A DNA stretch of 50,880 bases. It comes from Terriglobia bacterium. GTDB lineage: Bacteria; Acidobacteriota; Terriglobia; Bryobacterales; Bryobacteraceae. The notes beneath the pieces were generated by a model. The model worked only from the letters and a program-made list of their open reading frames with translations. It searched no databases and was not told the origin of the DNA. The stretch lies in contig JAIQFL010000028.1 in NCBI GenBank assembly GCA_020073365.1, forward strand, positions 1 through 50,880, in the 5' to 3' direction. The position numbers were made by a program, and so were the translations under genes. This document shows, piece after piece, positions 36,816-45,770 of the stretch. Position 1 is the stretch's first letter. Each line of letters begins with the position of its first letter.

Positions 36816-37751
36816 TTACTTCTTTTCCGCGGCGGGATTCTCTGTCGGCAGTTCCGGGTGGCGGGTCCACTCCTCCCATGAACCGTCATACAGGCGCACG
36901 TCGTACCCCAGGTAGCGTGAAACGAAATACAGCGCGCTGGCCTGTTGCCCGATGAAGCAGTAAGTCACCAGCCGGTCCCCCTTCTTCACACCGGCGGCCG
37001 AAAACTGCTCCTCCAGCGCCCCCACCGGCTTCAACTTCCCGCTCTCGTCAATGAGGTGGTTGTAGTACACGTTTCCGGCTCCCTGAATGTGCCCGCCCGG
37101 CATGCCGGCGCGCGGATTGGTGCCGTTGTATACCTCCGGCGCGCGCGCATCCAAAATCCTCACGCCCTGCTGGTGCAGGTTATTCTTGACGTAGTTCAAA
37201 TCCGTGATCACGTCGCTCTGCGGGCACGCCTGGAGATTCCCGGGCTTCACCTCGGGCACTTCCTTCACCAGGGCCCGCCCCTCGGACTTCCACGCGGGCA
37301 TGCCGCCGTCCAGTACCGACGCGTGCGCGCCCAGTCCCATCGCGTCCAACGTCATGTAAACCCGGGCCATCGGGGTCAGCCAGTCCTTGGTTATATACAG
37401 GACGATGCGGGAATCGTTGCTCACTCCCAGTTTCGAGAACACCGCCGTCAACTGCGCGATGGCGGGCAGTTCCAGGGTCAGGGGAGTTTCCCCTGGCTTG
37501 GTGCTGATGTCGCGAGGGTCCAGCAACACAGACCCCGGAATATGCGCCTCGTCGTACTCCGCCTTCTGGCCGATCGCCAGCACCACCAGGTTCTTGTCCT
37601 TCAGATGCTCCCCCAGCCAGGAGGTTGAAACCAGCATGTTTTCGCGCGTCCCGTGCCCTCCGCAGGTCGCCGCCCCAAACGTTTCCGCCGGCTGCCACAG
37701 CGCAAGACCAGCCATGCATCCAAATACCACCATTCGTTTTCGCATGTTCAT
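36816..37751 (-). CDS. Secreted two-domain rhodanese (thiosulfate sulfurtransferase type)
   Basis: About 311 residues from ATG 37751, chosen because it gives a signal peptide (MRKRMVVFGCMAGLALWQPA). The first rhodanese domain (VSTSWLGEHLKDKNLVVLA, AHIPGSVLLDPRDI) has no cysteine at its active loop (LYITKDWLTP), as is usual. The second (GVRILDARAPEVYNGTN, GHIQGAGNVYYNHLI) carries the catalytic Cys in VTYCFIGQQASALYF and ends YDVRLYDGSWEEW. It transfers sulfane sulfur from thiosulfate or a persulfide in the periplasm. The long open frame upstream of ATG 37751 lacks leader features. Confidence 0.9.
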   Translation of the reverse strand: MNMRKRMVVFGCMAGLALWQPAETFGAATCGGHGTRENMLVSTSWLGEHLKDKNLVVLAIGQKAEYDEAHIPGSVLLDPRDISTKPGETPLTLELPAIAQLTAVFSKLGVSNDSRIVLYITKDWLTPMARVYMTLDAMGLGAHASVLDGGMPAWKSEGRALVKEVPEVKPGNLQACPQSDVITDLNYVKNNLHQQGVRILDARAPEVYNGTNPRAGMPGGHIQGAGNVYYNHLIDESGKLKPVGALEEQFSAAGVKKGDRLVTYCFIGQQASALYFVSRYLGYDVRLYDGSWEEWTRHPELPTENPAAEKK

Positions 37752-37950
37752 GGAAGACTCTCCCTCATCTTGCCACTTGGGGCCGCCCAGCACCAGCGGC
37801 ACTGGATTGCCAGGATTGCCACTCCGGCATGCTGCCAATTTACCTCAGATTCCGTCCGTCCGGGCCCACACCCTGCCACACCCTGCCATGCTGCATCCTG
37901 GCACGCGCCTGTCGGGCTTGGCCCGGCCACTGACGCTACACTGGTCCTTC

Positions 37951-38937
37951 ATGCCCCGACGTCCCACCGAGCTCCTCGCGGCGGCTCTCTGCCTGACCGG
38001 CTGCGGGTACATTGGTAGTCCGCTGCCTCCCCTGGCCAACGTTCCGGCCCCCGTCAGCGAACTTGCCGTCGTCCAGCGCGGCGCCCGGATCATCGTGCAC
38101 TTCAAGCTACCCACCGCTACCACCGAGGGCGTGGAGATCCAATCTCCCCTTAAGCTCGACCTGCGCATCGGTCCCGCAACCGGCACTCCTTTCCACGCCG
38201 CCGAATGGGCCGCCCAGGCCACGGCGGTACCCCCGGGTCCCATCGAAAACGGAGTGGCAACTTATGCGATCCCTTCGCCACAGTGGACCGGCAAGGACGT
38301 CACCATCGGGGTTCGAGTGATCGGATCCAACGGAAAGGAATCCAACTGGTCGGCTCTTGAAGCCCTGCCCGTGGTTCCCCCTCCGCAGCAGCCCGGCCCC
38401 CCCAAGCTCGAAAGCACCGCCCAAGGACTGCGGCTCACCTGGGAAGGCCCCGCCGGCGAATTCCGCATTTACCGCCGTGCGGGGGACGAGAAGGCCTTCA
38501 CCCGCCTGGCCGACGCCCAGCCGCCTGGCTGGACTGACCGGACCACGGAATTCGGCAAGCCCTACACCTACGTGGTCCAGAGAATCGTCAAGCTCGGCGG
38601 CAACAGGGAGGCGGAGAGCGATCCCTCCGAGGAGGCCGGCATGACCCCCGAAGACACCTTCCCGCCCGCCGCGCCGTCGGGTCTGCGTGCCTCTCCCGCC
38701 GCCAATTCCGTCGAGTTGTCGTGGGATCGCAACCTGGAGCCGGGCCTCGCCGGTTATCGCATCTACCGCGCCGCCGCTGGAGGGGAATTCGAGAAAATTG
38801 CCGAAGTGTCGCAGATCCCGGCCTACTCGGATCGTGCCGTGGAGCACGGCAAGCTGTACCGTTACGCAGTGTCCGCGTTCGGCAAGTCGGGCTTCGAGAG
38901 CCCCCGGTCCGCCGCTGCCGATGCGACCCTGCCCTGA
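37951..38937 (+). CDS. Lipoprotein with fibronectin type III domains
   Basis: A 328-residue protein starting MPRRPTELLAAALCLTGCGY, where LTGC is a lipobox, so it is a lipid-anchored envelope protein. After a Pro-rich linker, beta-sandwich modules follow: an N-terminal one (SELAVVQRGARIIVHFKLP), then two fibronectin III-like domains with the typical Trp/Tyr signatures (LRLTWEGPAGEFRIYRRAG, and SVELSWDRNLEPGLAGYRIYR with DRAVEHGKLYRYAVSAFG). It probably binds cell-wall or extracellular polymer. It ends just before the convergent 49-residue gene. Confidence 0.82.
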   Translation: MPRRPTELLAAALCLTGCGYIGSPLPPLANVPAPVSELAVVQRGARIIVHFKLPTATTEGVEIQSPLKLDLRIGPATGTPFHAAEWAAQATAVPPGPIENGVATYAIPSPQWTGKDVTIGVRVIGSNGKESNWSALEALPVVPPPQQPGPPKLESTAQGLRLTWEGPAGEFRIYRRAGDEKAFTRLADAQPPGWTDRTTEFGKPYTYVVQRIVKLGGNREAESDPSEEAGMTPEDTFPPAAPSGLRASPAANSVELSWDRNLEPGLAGYRIYRAAAGGEFEKIAEVSQIPAYSDRAVEHGKLYRYAVSAFGKSGFESPRSAAADATLP

Positions 38938-39087
38938 TTAAGCGGCATGGGCGCTAAAATAACGCAGCCCGCTCTTGGCAGACATAAATAGGCATCGCTC
39001 CCGGAATCGATGGAGCCAGGCCTGGGCGATGACCAACGCGGCCAGGAGAAGGACCACGCAGGCGAGAGCCGCTGCTGCACGATTCAT
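38938..39087 (-). CDS. Single-span membrane peptide coupled to the cytochrome gene, 49 residues
   Basis: The peptide is MNRAAAALACVVLLLAALVI and then AQAWLHRFRERCLFMSAKSG, RYFSAHAA. The first about 20 residues form one hydrophobic helix; a basic Trp/Arg tail follows, positioned to face the cytoplasm. Its ATG overlaps the TGA of the upstream c-type cytochrome by four bases (ATGA), the usual mark of cotranslation. It is below common gene-length cut-offs. It may anchor or stabilise the cytochrome or quinoprotein complex; no family was recognised. Confidence 0.6.
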   Translation of the reverse strand: MNRAAAALACVVLLLAALVIAQAWLHRFRERCLFMSAKSGLRYFSAHAA

Positions 39088-39512
39088 TCCATCTGTTCGG
39101 GTTTGACCGCCTCGATCCGAATCTCCCTCAAGGACTCGCTGCTCTGTGGCAGCGCCTCTTTGCCCGGGGGAAACTGGTTGGCGTTGAGGACAAAGGCCAG
39201 AATCTCGGCGTTGGCTTCGCGGCTCAAGCTTCCGGGTTTGTTTTGCGGCATGGTGCTGCGAGTACGGTCGAACAGGTCACCCACGGTAAGTGTGTTCCAG
39301 TTCGCCAGGAACTCGCCGCCGGCCAGCGGCGGCGCCGATTCTCCGCCCCCCAGCGTGTCCCCGTGACAGGAGCCGCAGAGCTCACTATAGCGCGTCTGGC
39401 CTCGCTTGGCCTGTTCCGCGGTGTAGACTCCGTCCCAAACCGAGCGCTGCCTCTGCGAGACTCCGACTCCGGCAAGGCCCAGAACCATCGCGACTGCAAC
39501 CCTGATCCTCAT
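39084..39512 (-). CDS. Monohaem c-type cytochrome
   Basis: A 142-residue exported cytochrome with a leader (MRIRVAVAMVLGLAGVGVSQ) and one haem-binding motif, CGSCH (C46, C49, H50), in RYSELCGSCHGDTLGG. The probable axial Met lies in STMPQNKPGSLS. It follows the quinoprotein gene by about 100 bases and is the natural electron acceptor for it in the periplasm. The membrane peptide gene downstream overlaps it. Partner identity is inferred from context. Confidence 0.92.
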   Translation of the reverse strand: MRIRVAVAMVLGLAGVGVSQRQRSVWDGVYTAEQAKRGQTRYSELCGSCHGDTLGGGESAPPLAGGEFLANWNTLTVGDLFDRTRSTMPQNKPGSLSREANAEILAFVLNANQFPPGKEALPQSSESLREIRIEAVKPEQME

Positions 39513-39613
39513 GTGATCTCACTATACATCACACGCGCCGGCATCCCGCTCCACACCGGACCGGATGGTCGCGGGCCCGGAGAACACGCTCTATTCCGCC
39601 GGGCCGGCCAGCC

Positions 39614-41809
39614 TTACTCTGCGTCGGGCAGCGCGTATGCGAGATACTCGCCGGCATAATTGCCGCCGCTGACGGCGATGATGATGTACTGTTTGCCCTG
39701 CCACATGTACGTCATCGGGGAGCCGCTGACCGGGGCCGGCATCCAGACGGCGCCGACTTCCTTGCCGGTGGCCTTGTCGTAAGCACGCATCATGGCGCCG
39801 CGAGGGTGGGTCACGGAGGTCACCTGGGTATCGCCGATGATCACGAGGGTTTTGGTCACCAGCACGCCGCAGCCGTTGTAACCGTTCATTCCGGTATTGG
39901 GGATGTCTTTGCCTTTCAGGGCGGGATGCAGGCGGATGTTGTCGGGCGTTTCGCCGTAGGGCACCTGCCACTTCAGCTCGCCCTTGTCGAGATCGATGGC
40001 CGAGAGCACGCCATACGGAGGCTTCACGATTGGCAGCCCCTGGATCAGCAACCCGCCCGCCGCCCCACCTCCGCCCCCGCCTGCCGCGCCGCGTCCGCCC
40101 GCCGCAGGGGTCCCTTCAGTCGCAGGAGCCGCCGCCGCGCCGCGCCCGCGCCCCGCAGGGGCCCCGTCAGTCGCAGGAGCGGTTGCCCCGCGGCCGCCAC
40201 GCCGGCCCGGCTGTTGAGCATCGGCGGCCGAGCCGAACCCCGGGCCTTCCATCACGCGGAAGGGCTGGTCCTCACGTCCGGCGACGTAGCGGATGTCCGA
40301 GAATCCCTCGGGCGGCTTGCGCAGCGACACCGCCGAGACAAACGAATTCGCTGCCTGCACGTACACCGTGTGGGTTTCGGGATCGAATCCGCCGCCGGGC
40401 CAGTTGGTCCCACCCGTGGCGTTGCCCATGCTGATACCACCCAGCCATTTGTTGGGGTCACCCACCACCGGCGGAGTAAACATGCCCTCCACGCGGTAGT
40501 GTTTGAGCCGTTCGATGGCTTCGGCTCGCATCTCGGGCGTGAAGTCGATCAGGTCGTCCGGGACCGTCAACCAGGCGCGCGCGTAGGCGGGCGGCTTGGT
40601 TGGAAACGGCTGGGTGGGAGAGGTCTTCTCGCCCGGCACGTCGCTCTGCGGGACGGGGCGCTCCTCGATGGGCCACACCGGCTGCCCGGTAACGCGGTCG
40701 AATACGTAGAGGAACGATTCCTTGGTGGGCACCGCCACCGCCTTGACCGGCTTGCCGTTGACATTGATATCCATCAGCAGGGGCGCGGAGGAGAGATCGT
40801 AATCCCAGATCGGGTGATGCACGATCTGGTAGTGCCACTTGCGCTGGCCGGTCTTGAGGTCGACGGCGACGAGGCTCTCGCCGAACAGGTTGTTGCCGGG
40901 CCGCTCTCCGCCGTAGAAATCGGAGGTTGGCGATTCGACCGGCAGGTACACCAGCCCAAGCTGCGGATCGACCGTGATCTGTGTCCACACGCCCGTGTTT
41001 CCATTGGTTGCCCAGGAGCCGTTCTCCCAGGTATCGTTGCCGAACTCGCCGGGTTTGGGAATGGTGTGGAAGGTCCAGAGGAGTTTGCCGCTCTTCACGT
41101 CGAAAGCGCGGACCAGTCCCTTGGTGTTATTGTGCGTGGGAACCGTCATCCCTTCTTTGAAGGCCGAGCCGACAATCACCACGTCGTTGACGACCGTAGG
41201 CGCGGAATGCAGGCCGGCTTCACCTTTTTCGAGGTCGATCTGCTGGCCCGTGCCCGTCACCATGCCGGTCTTGAGGTCGATGGTGCCGTCCTTGCCGAAC
41301 GTTTGGACCACCTGGCCGTTGCGCGCGTTCAGCTCCATCAGGCGGTAGCCGGTAGTGACGTAGATGACGCGGTCATCGCCCTTGCCATCGCTCCAGAAGG
41401 CCAGGCCACGGCCGGAGAGCTGGCGCGGCGAGATGGCGGCCCGGAGGCCTTCGCGCACGCTGTGCATCCAGATCATCTCCCCGGTTTTGGCCTCTAGGGC
41501 GACCACCGCGCGACGGGTTCCGGCGGTGGCGTAGATGACGCCGTTCACCATCAACGGCGTGCCTTCGAGCTTGTACTCGGGGCGCGTTCCGAGATTGTCG
41601 GTCTTGAAGCGCCAGGCGATCTCCAGCTTGCTGAAGTTGGAGGCGTTGATTTGGTCGAGCGGGCGGTACTTGCTGCCCCCCAGGTCTGCCGTGTAGGTGG
41701 GCCATTCGGTGTCTTTGGGACGCCACTGGCTCCAGGAAGGCAAGGCCATGTACGTGAGGCCCGCGATGACGGACCAGATCACAATCGTCTTGCGGTAGGG
41801 GTTACCCAT
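39614..41809 (-). CDS. PQQ-dependent quinoprotein dehydrogenase, membrane-anchored
   Basis: A 731-residue eight-bladed propeller of the quinoprotein glucose dehydrogenase type. An N-terminal hydrophobic segment (TIVIWSVIAGLTYMALPSW) anchors it. The propeller then runs through LGGSKYRPLDQINASNFSKL, GTPLMVNGVIYAT, VVALEAKTGEMIWMHS, DKGELKWQVPYGETPDNIRL and AYDKATGKEVGAVWMP. A low-complexity insert at about residues 525-600 (GRGAT...APATDGAPAGRGRG, ending in a Gly/Ala run) interrupts the propeller and is unlike close relatives. The enzyme would oxidise a sugar or alcohol and pass electrons to cytochrome c. The substrate is unknown. A hairpin region precedes it. Confidence 0.9.
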   Translation of the reverse strand: MGNPYRKTIVIWSVIAGLTYMALPSWSQWRPKDTEWPTYTADLGGSKYRPLDQINASNFSKLEIAWRFKTDNLGTRPEYKLEGTPLMVNGVIYATAGTRRAVVALEAKTGEMIWMHSVREGLRAAISPRQLSGRGLAFWSDGKGDDRVIYVTTGYRLMELNARNGQVVQTFGKDGTIDLKTGMVTGTGQQIDLEKGEAGLHSAPTVVNDVVIVGSAFKEGMTVPTHNNTKGLVRAFDVKSGKLLWTFHTIPKPGEFGNDTWENGSWATNGNTGVWTQITVDPQLGLVYLPVESPTSDFYGGERPGNNLFGESLVAVDLKTGQRKWHYQIVHHPIWDYDLSSAPLLMDINVNGKPVKAVAVPTKESFLYVFDRVTGQPVWPIEERPVPQSDVPGEKTSPTQPFPTKPPAYARAWLTVPDDLIDFTPEMRAEAIERLKHYRVEGMFTPPVVGDPNKWLGGISMGNATGGTNWPGGGFDPETHTVYVQAANSFVSAVSLRKPPEGFSDIRYVAGREDQPFRVMEGPGFGSAADAQQPGRRGGRGATAPATDGAPAGRGRGAAAAPATEGTPAAGGRGAAGGGGGGAAGGLLIQGLPIVKPPYGVLSAIDLDKGELKWQVPYGETPDNIRLHPALKGKDIPNTGMNGYNGCGVLVTKTLVIIGDTQVTSVTHPRGAMMRAYDKATGKEVGAVWMPAPVSGSPMTYMWQGKQYIIIAVSGGNYAGEYLAYALPDAE

Positions 41810-41871
41810 CTTTGAGGTTCTCCTTGAGTGCGCTGGAGCGAATTTTAGTATAGCGGCCCGCGAAATACAAG

Positions 41872-41937
41872 TAGCGTCCGAACGGCCAATAGCGTCCGAA
41901 CGGCCGGTAGGCCGGTCATCCTGGAGCGTCGCTCCAG
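41872..41937. repeat. Tandem 16-base repeat and hairpin upstream of the quinoprotein gene
   Basis: TAGCGTCCGAACGGCC occurs twice (41872-41887, 41890-41905), then GGCCGG palindromic sequence and CTGGAGC-GTC-GCTCCAG at 41921-41937. The repeats may bind a regulator or be part of a REP cluster. Confidence 0.5.
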
Positions 41938-41985
41938 ATTACGGATGCGCGGCGATTCGGGGTTGTGCAGCCTGCCCTGCATTAG

Positions 41986-42447
41986 CTACTTGTCGGGCGT
42001 CTTCACTTTCTCAGTAGGAAAGGTGTCGGGATCCGGAGCGCCCGTGCCGGTCGAACCGAGGAAAAGCTTGCGGCCGTCGGGGAACGTCACATTGCGCGCG
42101 TTGGCGCGCTTCTCGGAATGATCGCGTGCCTGGTAGCCATCGACGACGATAGCGGTTCCCACCGGAAACGTGTTCTTGTTAGCCCCGCGCCGGAGAAGCG
42201 TGTTCGGACTTCCGCCCTCCACCATCCAAACTTCCTTGGTGCCGTCTTCTTTGGCGATTTCCACGTGAATCCACGTGTGGGGATTGACCCATTCGATTTT
42301 CACGATCTTGCCTTTGAGCAGGACCGGACTATTGGCATCGAATTCCGATCCAAAGGCGTGATGAGCCGCCGCCGGCCGAACAGCCGTTAACGCGGTGAAG
42401 AATGCCACCGTAGCGCATATCATTGGTGTCAGGAGTCTCACTCGCAT
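41986..42447 (-). CDS. DUF6152 family secreted protein
   Basis: A 153-residue protein with a signal peptide (ICATVAFFTALTAVRPAAAHH) and the family pattern HHAFGSEFDANSPVLLKGKI followed by VKIEWVNPHTWIHVEI. It is a small beta protein frequently encoded beside PQQ-type dehydrogenases and related secreted proteins in acidobacteria and alphaproteobacteria. Function unknown. It lies 22 bases after the 366-residue paralogue upstream, so they are cotranscribed. Confidence 0.85.
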   Translation of the reverse strand: MRVRLLTPMICATVAFFTALTAVRPAAAHHAFGSEFDANSPVLLKGKIVKIEWVNPHTWIHVEIAKEDGTKEVWMVEGGSPNTLLRRGANKNTFPVGTAIVVDGYQARDHSEKRANARNVTFPDGRKLFLGSTGTGAPDPDTFPTEKVKTPDK

Positions 42448-42469
42448 AGAATACCTCCAGCTTTCTTGG

Positions 42470-43570
42470 TCATTTCGCGGCCTTGGCCGCCGCTTGTTCC
42501 TTGTCCCGCAGTCGCGCGCCTTTCAAAATATCGGTCAGCGCGTAATTCGCCTCATGACAGGCGTATTCGTAAATGTGGGCGTCGGTGGCCGGCCAGGTAT
42601 ACTCGCCGGTCCAGGGCTTACTCCAGGTTGCCGGGTCGTCGATGGTGAAGCGATACAGAAGCGTTCGATCGTCGACGCGAGAGAAGCGCTCGATCACGTG
42701 CAGGTCCTCTGTCGATCCGCGGAACCGGGTCTTGGCCGTAAAATTGGTGGTATCGACCACCAGGGTGTCGCCTTCCCAATGACCGACTGAGTCTCCCATC
42801 CACAGACGGATGTTCTTGGCCACGTGCTGGGCGTTCATCCGCACGATTCGCGCATCATGCACCATCTCGGTCAGAATCATTACCGCGTCCGGCGTTTGCA
42901 CGATCTGATGGAGATTGTTGTAAAAGTAATCCGGCAGCGCCGGCGGTCCCGAGGTGGAACCGAAACCCAACAGGCAGCGCTCGCCGAGCGGGCGGCGCTC
43001 CGGATCGTCATAGGCGCCGGGGGCTTTTTCCAGCCCCGGATCATTACTGTTTTCCTGTGCGTCCGAGGTCGGCCTGGCCCGGGCCGCCGCCATTCTCTGC
43101 GCCGCAGCGGGAGTCATTGGCGGGACTCGGCCGTTTGGTGGATCGACGACGATTGACGACCGGTTTTCACCATTCACGACGGTGTAAGCCGAACCTGGAT
43201 CGAGCCAGCCGGTGTTGTACCCGCCGACGTTGCCTGCCGGGCCAAGGGATCCATCCCCGCCCTTCGGAGGCGCGGGCCGATCGCCTTGAAGGGATTGATC
43301 TCCCTTCTCCCTTTGCAGGGCCGCGGCAGTCTCCAGCTTACGCGCCTCCTCTTTTGTGTACACAGCGTTGGCGCCGGATGGCCGTTCGACCGGCGTTAAA
43401 GTGGCAAGATCGTAGGTGCCCTGCAGGTCGGGGTGGCCGTCGGCCATGCGGCGCGGGCTTGAGGTTTTGGCCGGCGCCTTGGCGTTTTGAGCGGCCGCCG
43501 GGTTAGGTGTCCACAGTAGCAGGGCAGCCATCGCCGGCATGCCCGCCAGTTTCAGTATCAGATGCCGCAT
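42470..43570 (-). CDS. Secreted protein of a family with the WMGDSVGHWEGDTLVVDT motif, long version
   Basis: A 366-residue protein with a leader (MRHLILKLAGMPAMAALLLW). The family core is WMGDSVGHWEGDTLVVDTTN, followed by FRGSTEDLHVIERFSRVD and WSKPWTGEYTWPA. The N-terminal third is Ala/Pro-rich (AQNAKAPAKTSSPRRMADGH, DLQGTYDLATLTP). No catalytic residues are assigned in this family. It is 19 bases downstream of a shorter paralogue, pointing to a tandem duplication or paired use. Context with quinoprotein, DUF6152 and cytochromes suggests a role in the same oxidation pathway. Confidence 0.75.
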   Translation of the reverse strand: MRHLILKLAGMPAMAALLLWTPNPAAAQNAKAPAKTSSPRRMADGHPDLQGTYDLATLTPVERPSGANAVYTKEEARKLETAAALQREKGDQSLQGDRPAPPKGGDGSLGPAGNVGGYNTGWLDPGSAYTVVNGENRSSIVVDPPNGRVPPMTPAAAQRMAAARARPTSDAQENSNDPGLEKAPGAYDDPERRPLGERCLLGFGSTSGPPALPDYFYNNLHQIVQTPDAVMILTEMVHDARIVRMNAQHVAKNIRLWMGDSVGHWEGDTLVVDTTNFTAKTRFRGSTEDLHVIERFSRVDDRTLLYRFTIDDPATWSKPWTGEYTWPATDAHIYEYACHEANYALTDILKGARLRDKEQAAAKAAK

Positions 43571-43588
43571 AGCAATTCCTCCTTGCTA

Positions 43589-44461
43589 TCATCGGCTCAG
43601 CGGCTTCTTGCGCCACTGGCCGTACACCAACTCTTCCACGAACTCGACGCACTTGAAATCCAGGATCTGGGCGTTCTTCTCCTGACGTCTGTAGAGCGGC
43701 ATGCTGATCTTCCAGGGGCGCGTGAAAACTTTGGGATCCTCGATCGTGGCTTCGTAGGAGATCACATCCGGACTGGTGCGACTGTAGCGCTCGACGACGT
43801 GCAGGGCGTCACTATGGAAATTTCCTGCCCTGTCAAACCAGGTTTGGTCGTTGAAACCGCTCACGTCGACGACCAAAGTGTCTCCCTCCCAGTGGCCGAA
43901 GGACTGTCCCATCCAGGAGTCGACCTGCGCCGGCCCCGGATCTTTGAGGTAGATATTGCGCACCGCGCCTGCGTACTGGTAGGCAATGAAAATCTGGCTC
44001 GCGCTTTGAAGAATTCGAAACGGCTGAGGAATGTAGGTCGCACGCGGAACTCCGGGCAGGTAGCACTTGATCTCCGGATCGCGCGACAGCCAGTTCGCCT
44101 GGTTCTCGTTCTTTTGGACCAGGGCCTCCGGTTTGTAAGGGATCACGCCGCCATCCACCACGCCGAGGCCGGGAGGCACGGCGCCTACTGCTCCCAAGGC
44201 CAGCACGGGGCCCGCCGGCACCGGACCGTACGGGCCCGGCATGAGTGCCATCGCAGGCCGCGCATTGTGCCCCTCGAGATCATAGTTGGCTTCGTTGAGC
44301 GTCTGCCAGATTCCGTTGAGGTCGGGTTTGCCGCCGTCCGCCCGAGGTGCGCGATAGGGTGGACTCTGGCCCGCCAACGGCATGGCAGCGGCCGCCAGCA
44401 CGGCGCCCGCGACAAGAATCCTCATCGCCCTCTGAATGGTAATCCGCATCAGCCCCAGCAT
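43589..44461 (-). CDS. Secreted protein of the same family, short version
   Basis: A 290-residue paralogue of the gene just downstream. Shared landmarks are the leader (RILVAGAVLAAAAMPLAG), GGKPDLNGIWQTLNEANYDL, WMGQSFGHWEGDTLVVDVSG and SDALHVVERYSRTSPDVISY, then PWKISMPLYRR. Overall identity looks moderate, so it is an old duplication. The pair may form a heteromer or act on successive substrates. No enzyme activity is known. Confidence 0.78.
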   Translation of the reverse strand: MLGLMRITIQRAMRILVAGAVLAAAAMPLAGQSPPYRAPRADGGKPDLNGIWQTLNEANYDLEGHNARPAMALMPGPYGPVPAGPVLALGAVGAVPPGLGVVDGGVIPYKPEALVQKNENQANWLSRDPEIKCYLPGVPRATYIPQPFRILQSASQIFIAYQYAGAVRNIYLKDPGPAQVDSWMGQSFGHWEGDTLVVDVSGFNDQTWFDRAGNFHSDALHVVERYSRTSPDVISYEATIEDPKVFTRPWKISMPLYRRQEKNAQILDFKCVEFVEELVYGQWRKKPLSR

Positions 44462-44552
44462 CCTTTCAGCCCATCATACAGGATTCCCGGCCCGCCAGCA
44501 CCGCTCTTCTTGACCGGCCGTACGGTAGGGGAATCCTTGTGCGCTCACTGGT

Positions 44553-45770
44553 CTAGTGTCCCTTCGAGGGGGCGGGGCGGCCGAACCTGGCGGCATCAAT
44601 CGGAACATTCGTCTGCACCTCACTGAGTTGAATGGCATCTCGCCCGCCCAGCCATGCGAAGAGCATGCGAAACGGCATCTTGATCCCGTTAACCTCGCGA
44701 TAATCCGCGTAGTCGATCTGCGTTGGAACGCGGCCGATCGGTGACTTGCCGTAGCGCACCATGCGCACCAGCAGGCCCGACTCCTTGTCGAAGTACAAAG
44801 TCGCCAGAGTTCCCCGTGGAGTTGTCCCCTGCACCACGTCGACGATGCGATCCTGTCCCACCGCCACCATGCTGGACTGGTTGGACGTTTGGCTGGACGG
44901 TCCGGGAAGGTCGCTGATGGTGACCGGCATGCTGACGCGCAAATTGGTGAGGACCTGCCTGATTTGCCCGGGAAAGGAAAGCTGCGCGTCCAGCCTGGCC
45001 CCATCCAACTCGCCTCCGGTCAACTGGTACTCGCCTAATATAGTGAGCGGTGTCTCCATCCAGGCCTCGTGGCCATTGAAAATCCTGAGGCTGTCGCCGC
45101 GCTCCGGGGAGTCCGGGAAGTCGATTACCGTGGCCCGCTGATCCGGAAACTTCGCAAAGATCTGGACCTTGCCTCCGCCGCCGAAGCCGCCGAACCCCAC
45201 GCTCGTACCCTTGGCGGTGAAGCTCTTTAAGCCTGCCAGCCGCTCAGTCCCACCGATCGTCTGAAGATATTTGTCAACGATCTTGTCGGCTGAAGGCTGG
45301 CCAGGCATCTGGGTGAGGACATCATCCATTTCCTGGGACCCGGGACCGTACACGTTCTCCAAAGCTGGGGTAGTTGCCGGGCGATCGCGGCCGTGATGGC
45401 AACTCCAGCAGGTCACCATCTGTCGTCCCGAGAAATTGTCGTGGTTGATGGCCGTCACCATCCGGACCATCTTGCGCGCCATCAGTTTTTTTGGCGTGTC
45501 GGCCGCCCAATCCACCTTATCGGTGCCGGCCCCGGCATGACACTCCGAGCAGTCAAAGCCCAGGGCGGCGCACATGATACCCATGGTTCCCATAAAATCG
45601 TCCACGGGGATCCCTTTCAGCACCTGCACGTTCTTGAACACCTGCTCCGACGTCTGTGGGGTCGCCTGCGATGCAGCCTGCGGAGCCCCTAACGCGACGG
45701 CCACCAAACATATAAGGGCCGCCACTGCCATGGCAATCGCGGCCCGCGTTCCAACGCTATTTCTTGACAT
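44553..45770 (-). CDS. Dihaem c-type cytochrome, reaction-centre cytochrome-like
   Basis: A 405-residue exported protein. The N-terminal about 130 residues resemble the haem region of photosynthetic reaction-centre cytochrome subunits (FKNVQVLKGIPVDDFMGTMG and MCAALGFDC), with haem sites CSECH (C74, C77, H78) and CWSCH (C121, C124, H125). The remainder is a beta-rich C-terminal domain (QVFKNV to SEVQTNV, including TILGEYQLTGGELDGARL). Acidobacteria carry many such proteins unrelated to photosynthesis. It probably relays electrons from the secreted oxidoreductases of this cluster. It overlaps the start of its upstream neighbour's end by 14 bases. Confidence 0.88.
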   Translation of the reverse strand: MSRNSVGTRAAIAMAVAALICLVAVALGAPQAASQATPQTSEQVFKNVQVLKGIPVDDFMGTMGIMCAALGFDCSECHAGAGTDKVDWAADTPKKLMARKMVRMVTAINHDNFSGRQMVTCWSCHHGRDRPATTPALENVYGPGSQEMDDVLTQMPGQPSADKIVDKYLQTIGGTERLAGLKSFTAKGTSVGFGGFGGGGKVQIFAKFPDQRATVIDFPDSPERGDSLRIFNGHEAWMETPLTILGEYQLTGGELDGARLDAQLSFPGQIRQVLTNLRVSMPVTISDLPGPSSQTSNQSSMVAVGQDRIVDVVQGTTPRGTLATLYFDKESGLLVRMVRYGKSPIGRVPTQIDYADYREVNGIKMPFRMLFAWLGGRDAIQLSEVQTNVPIDAARFGRPAPSKGH

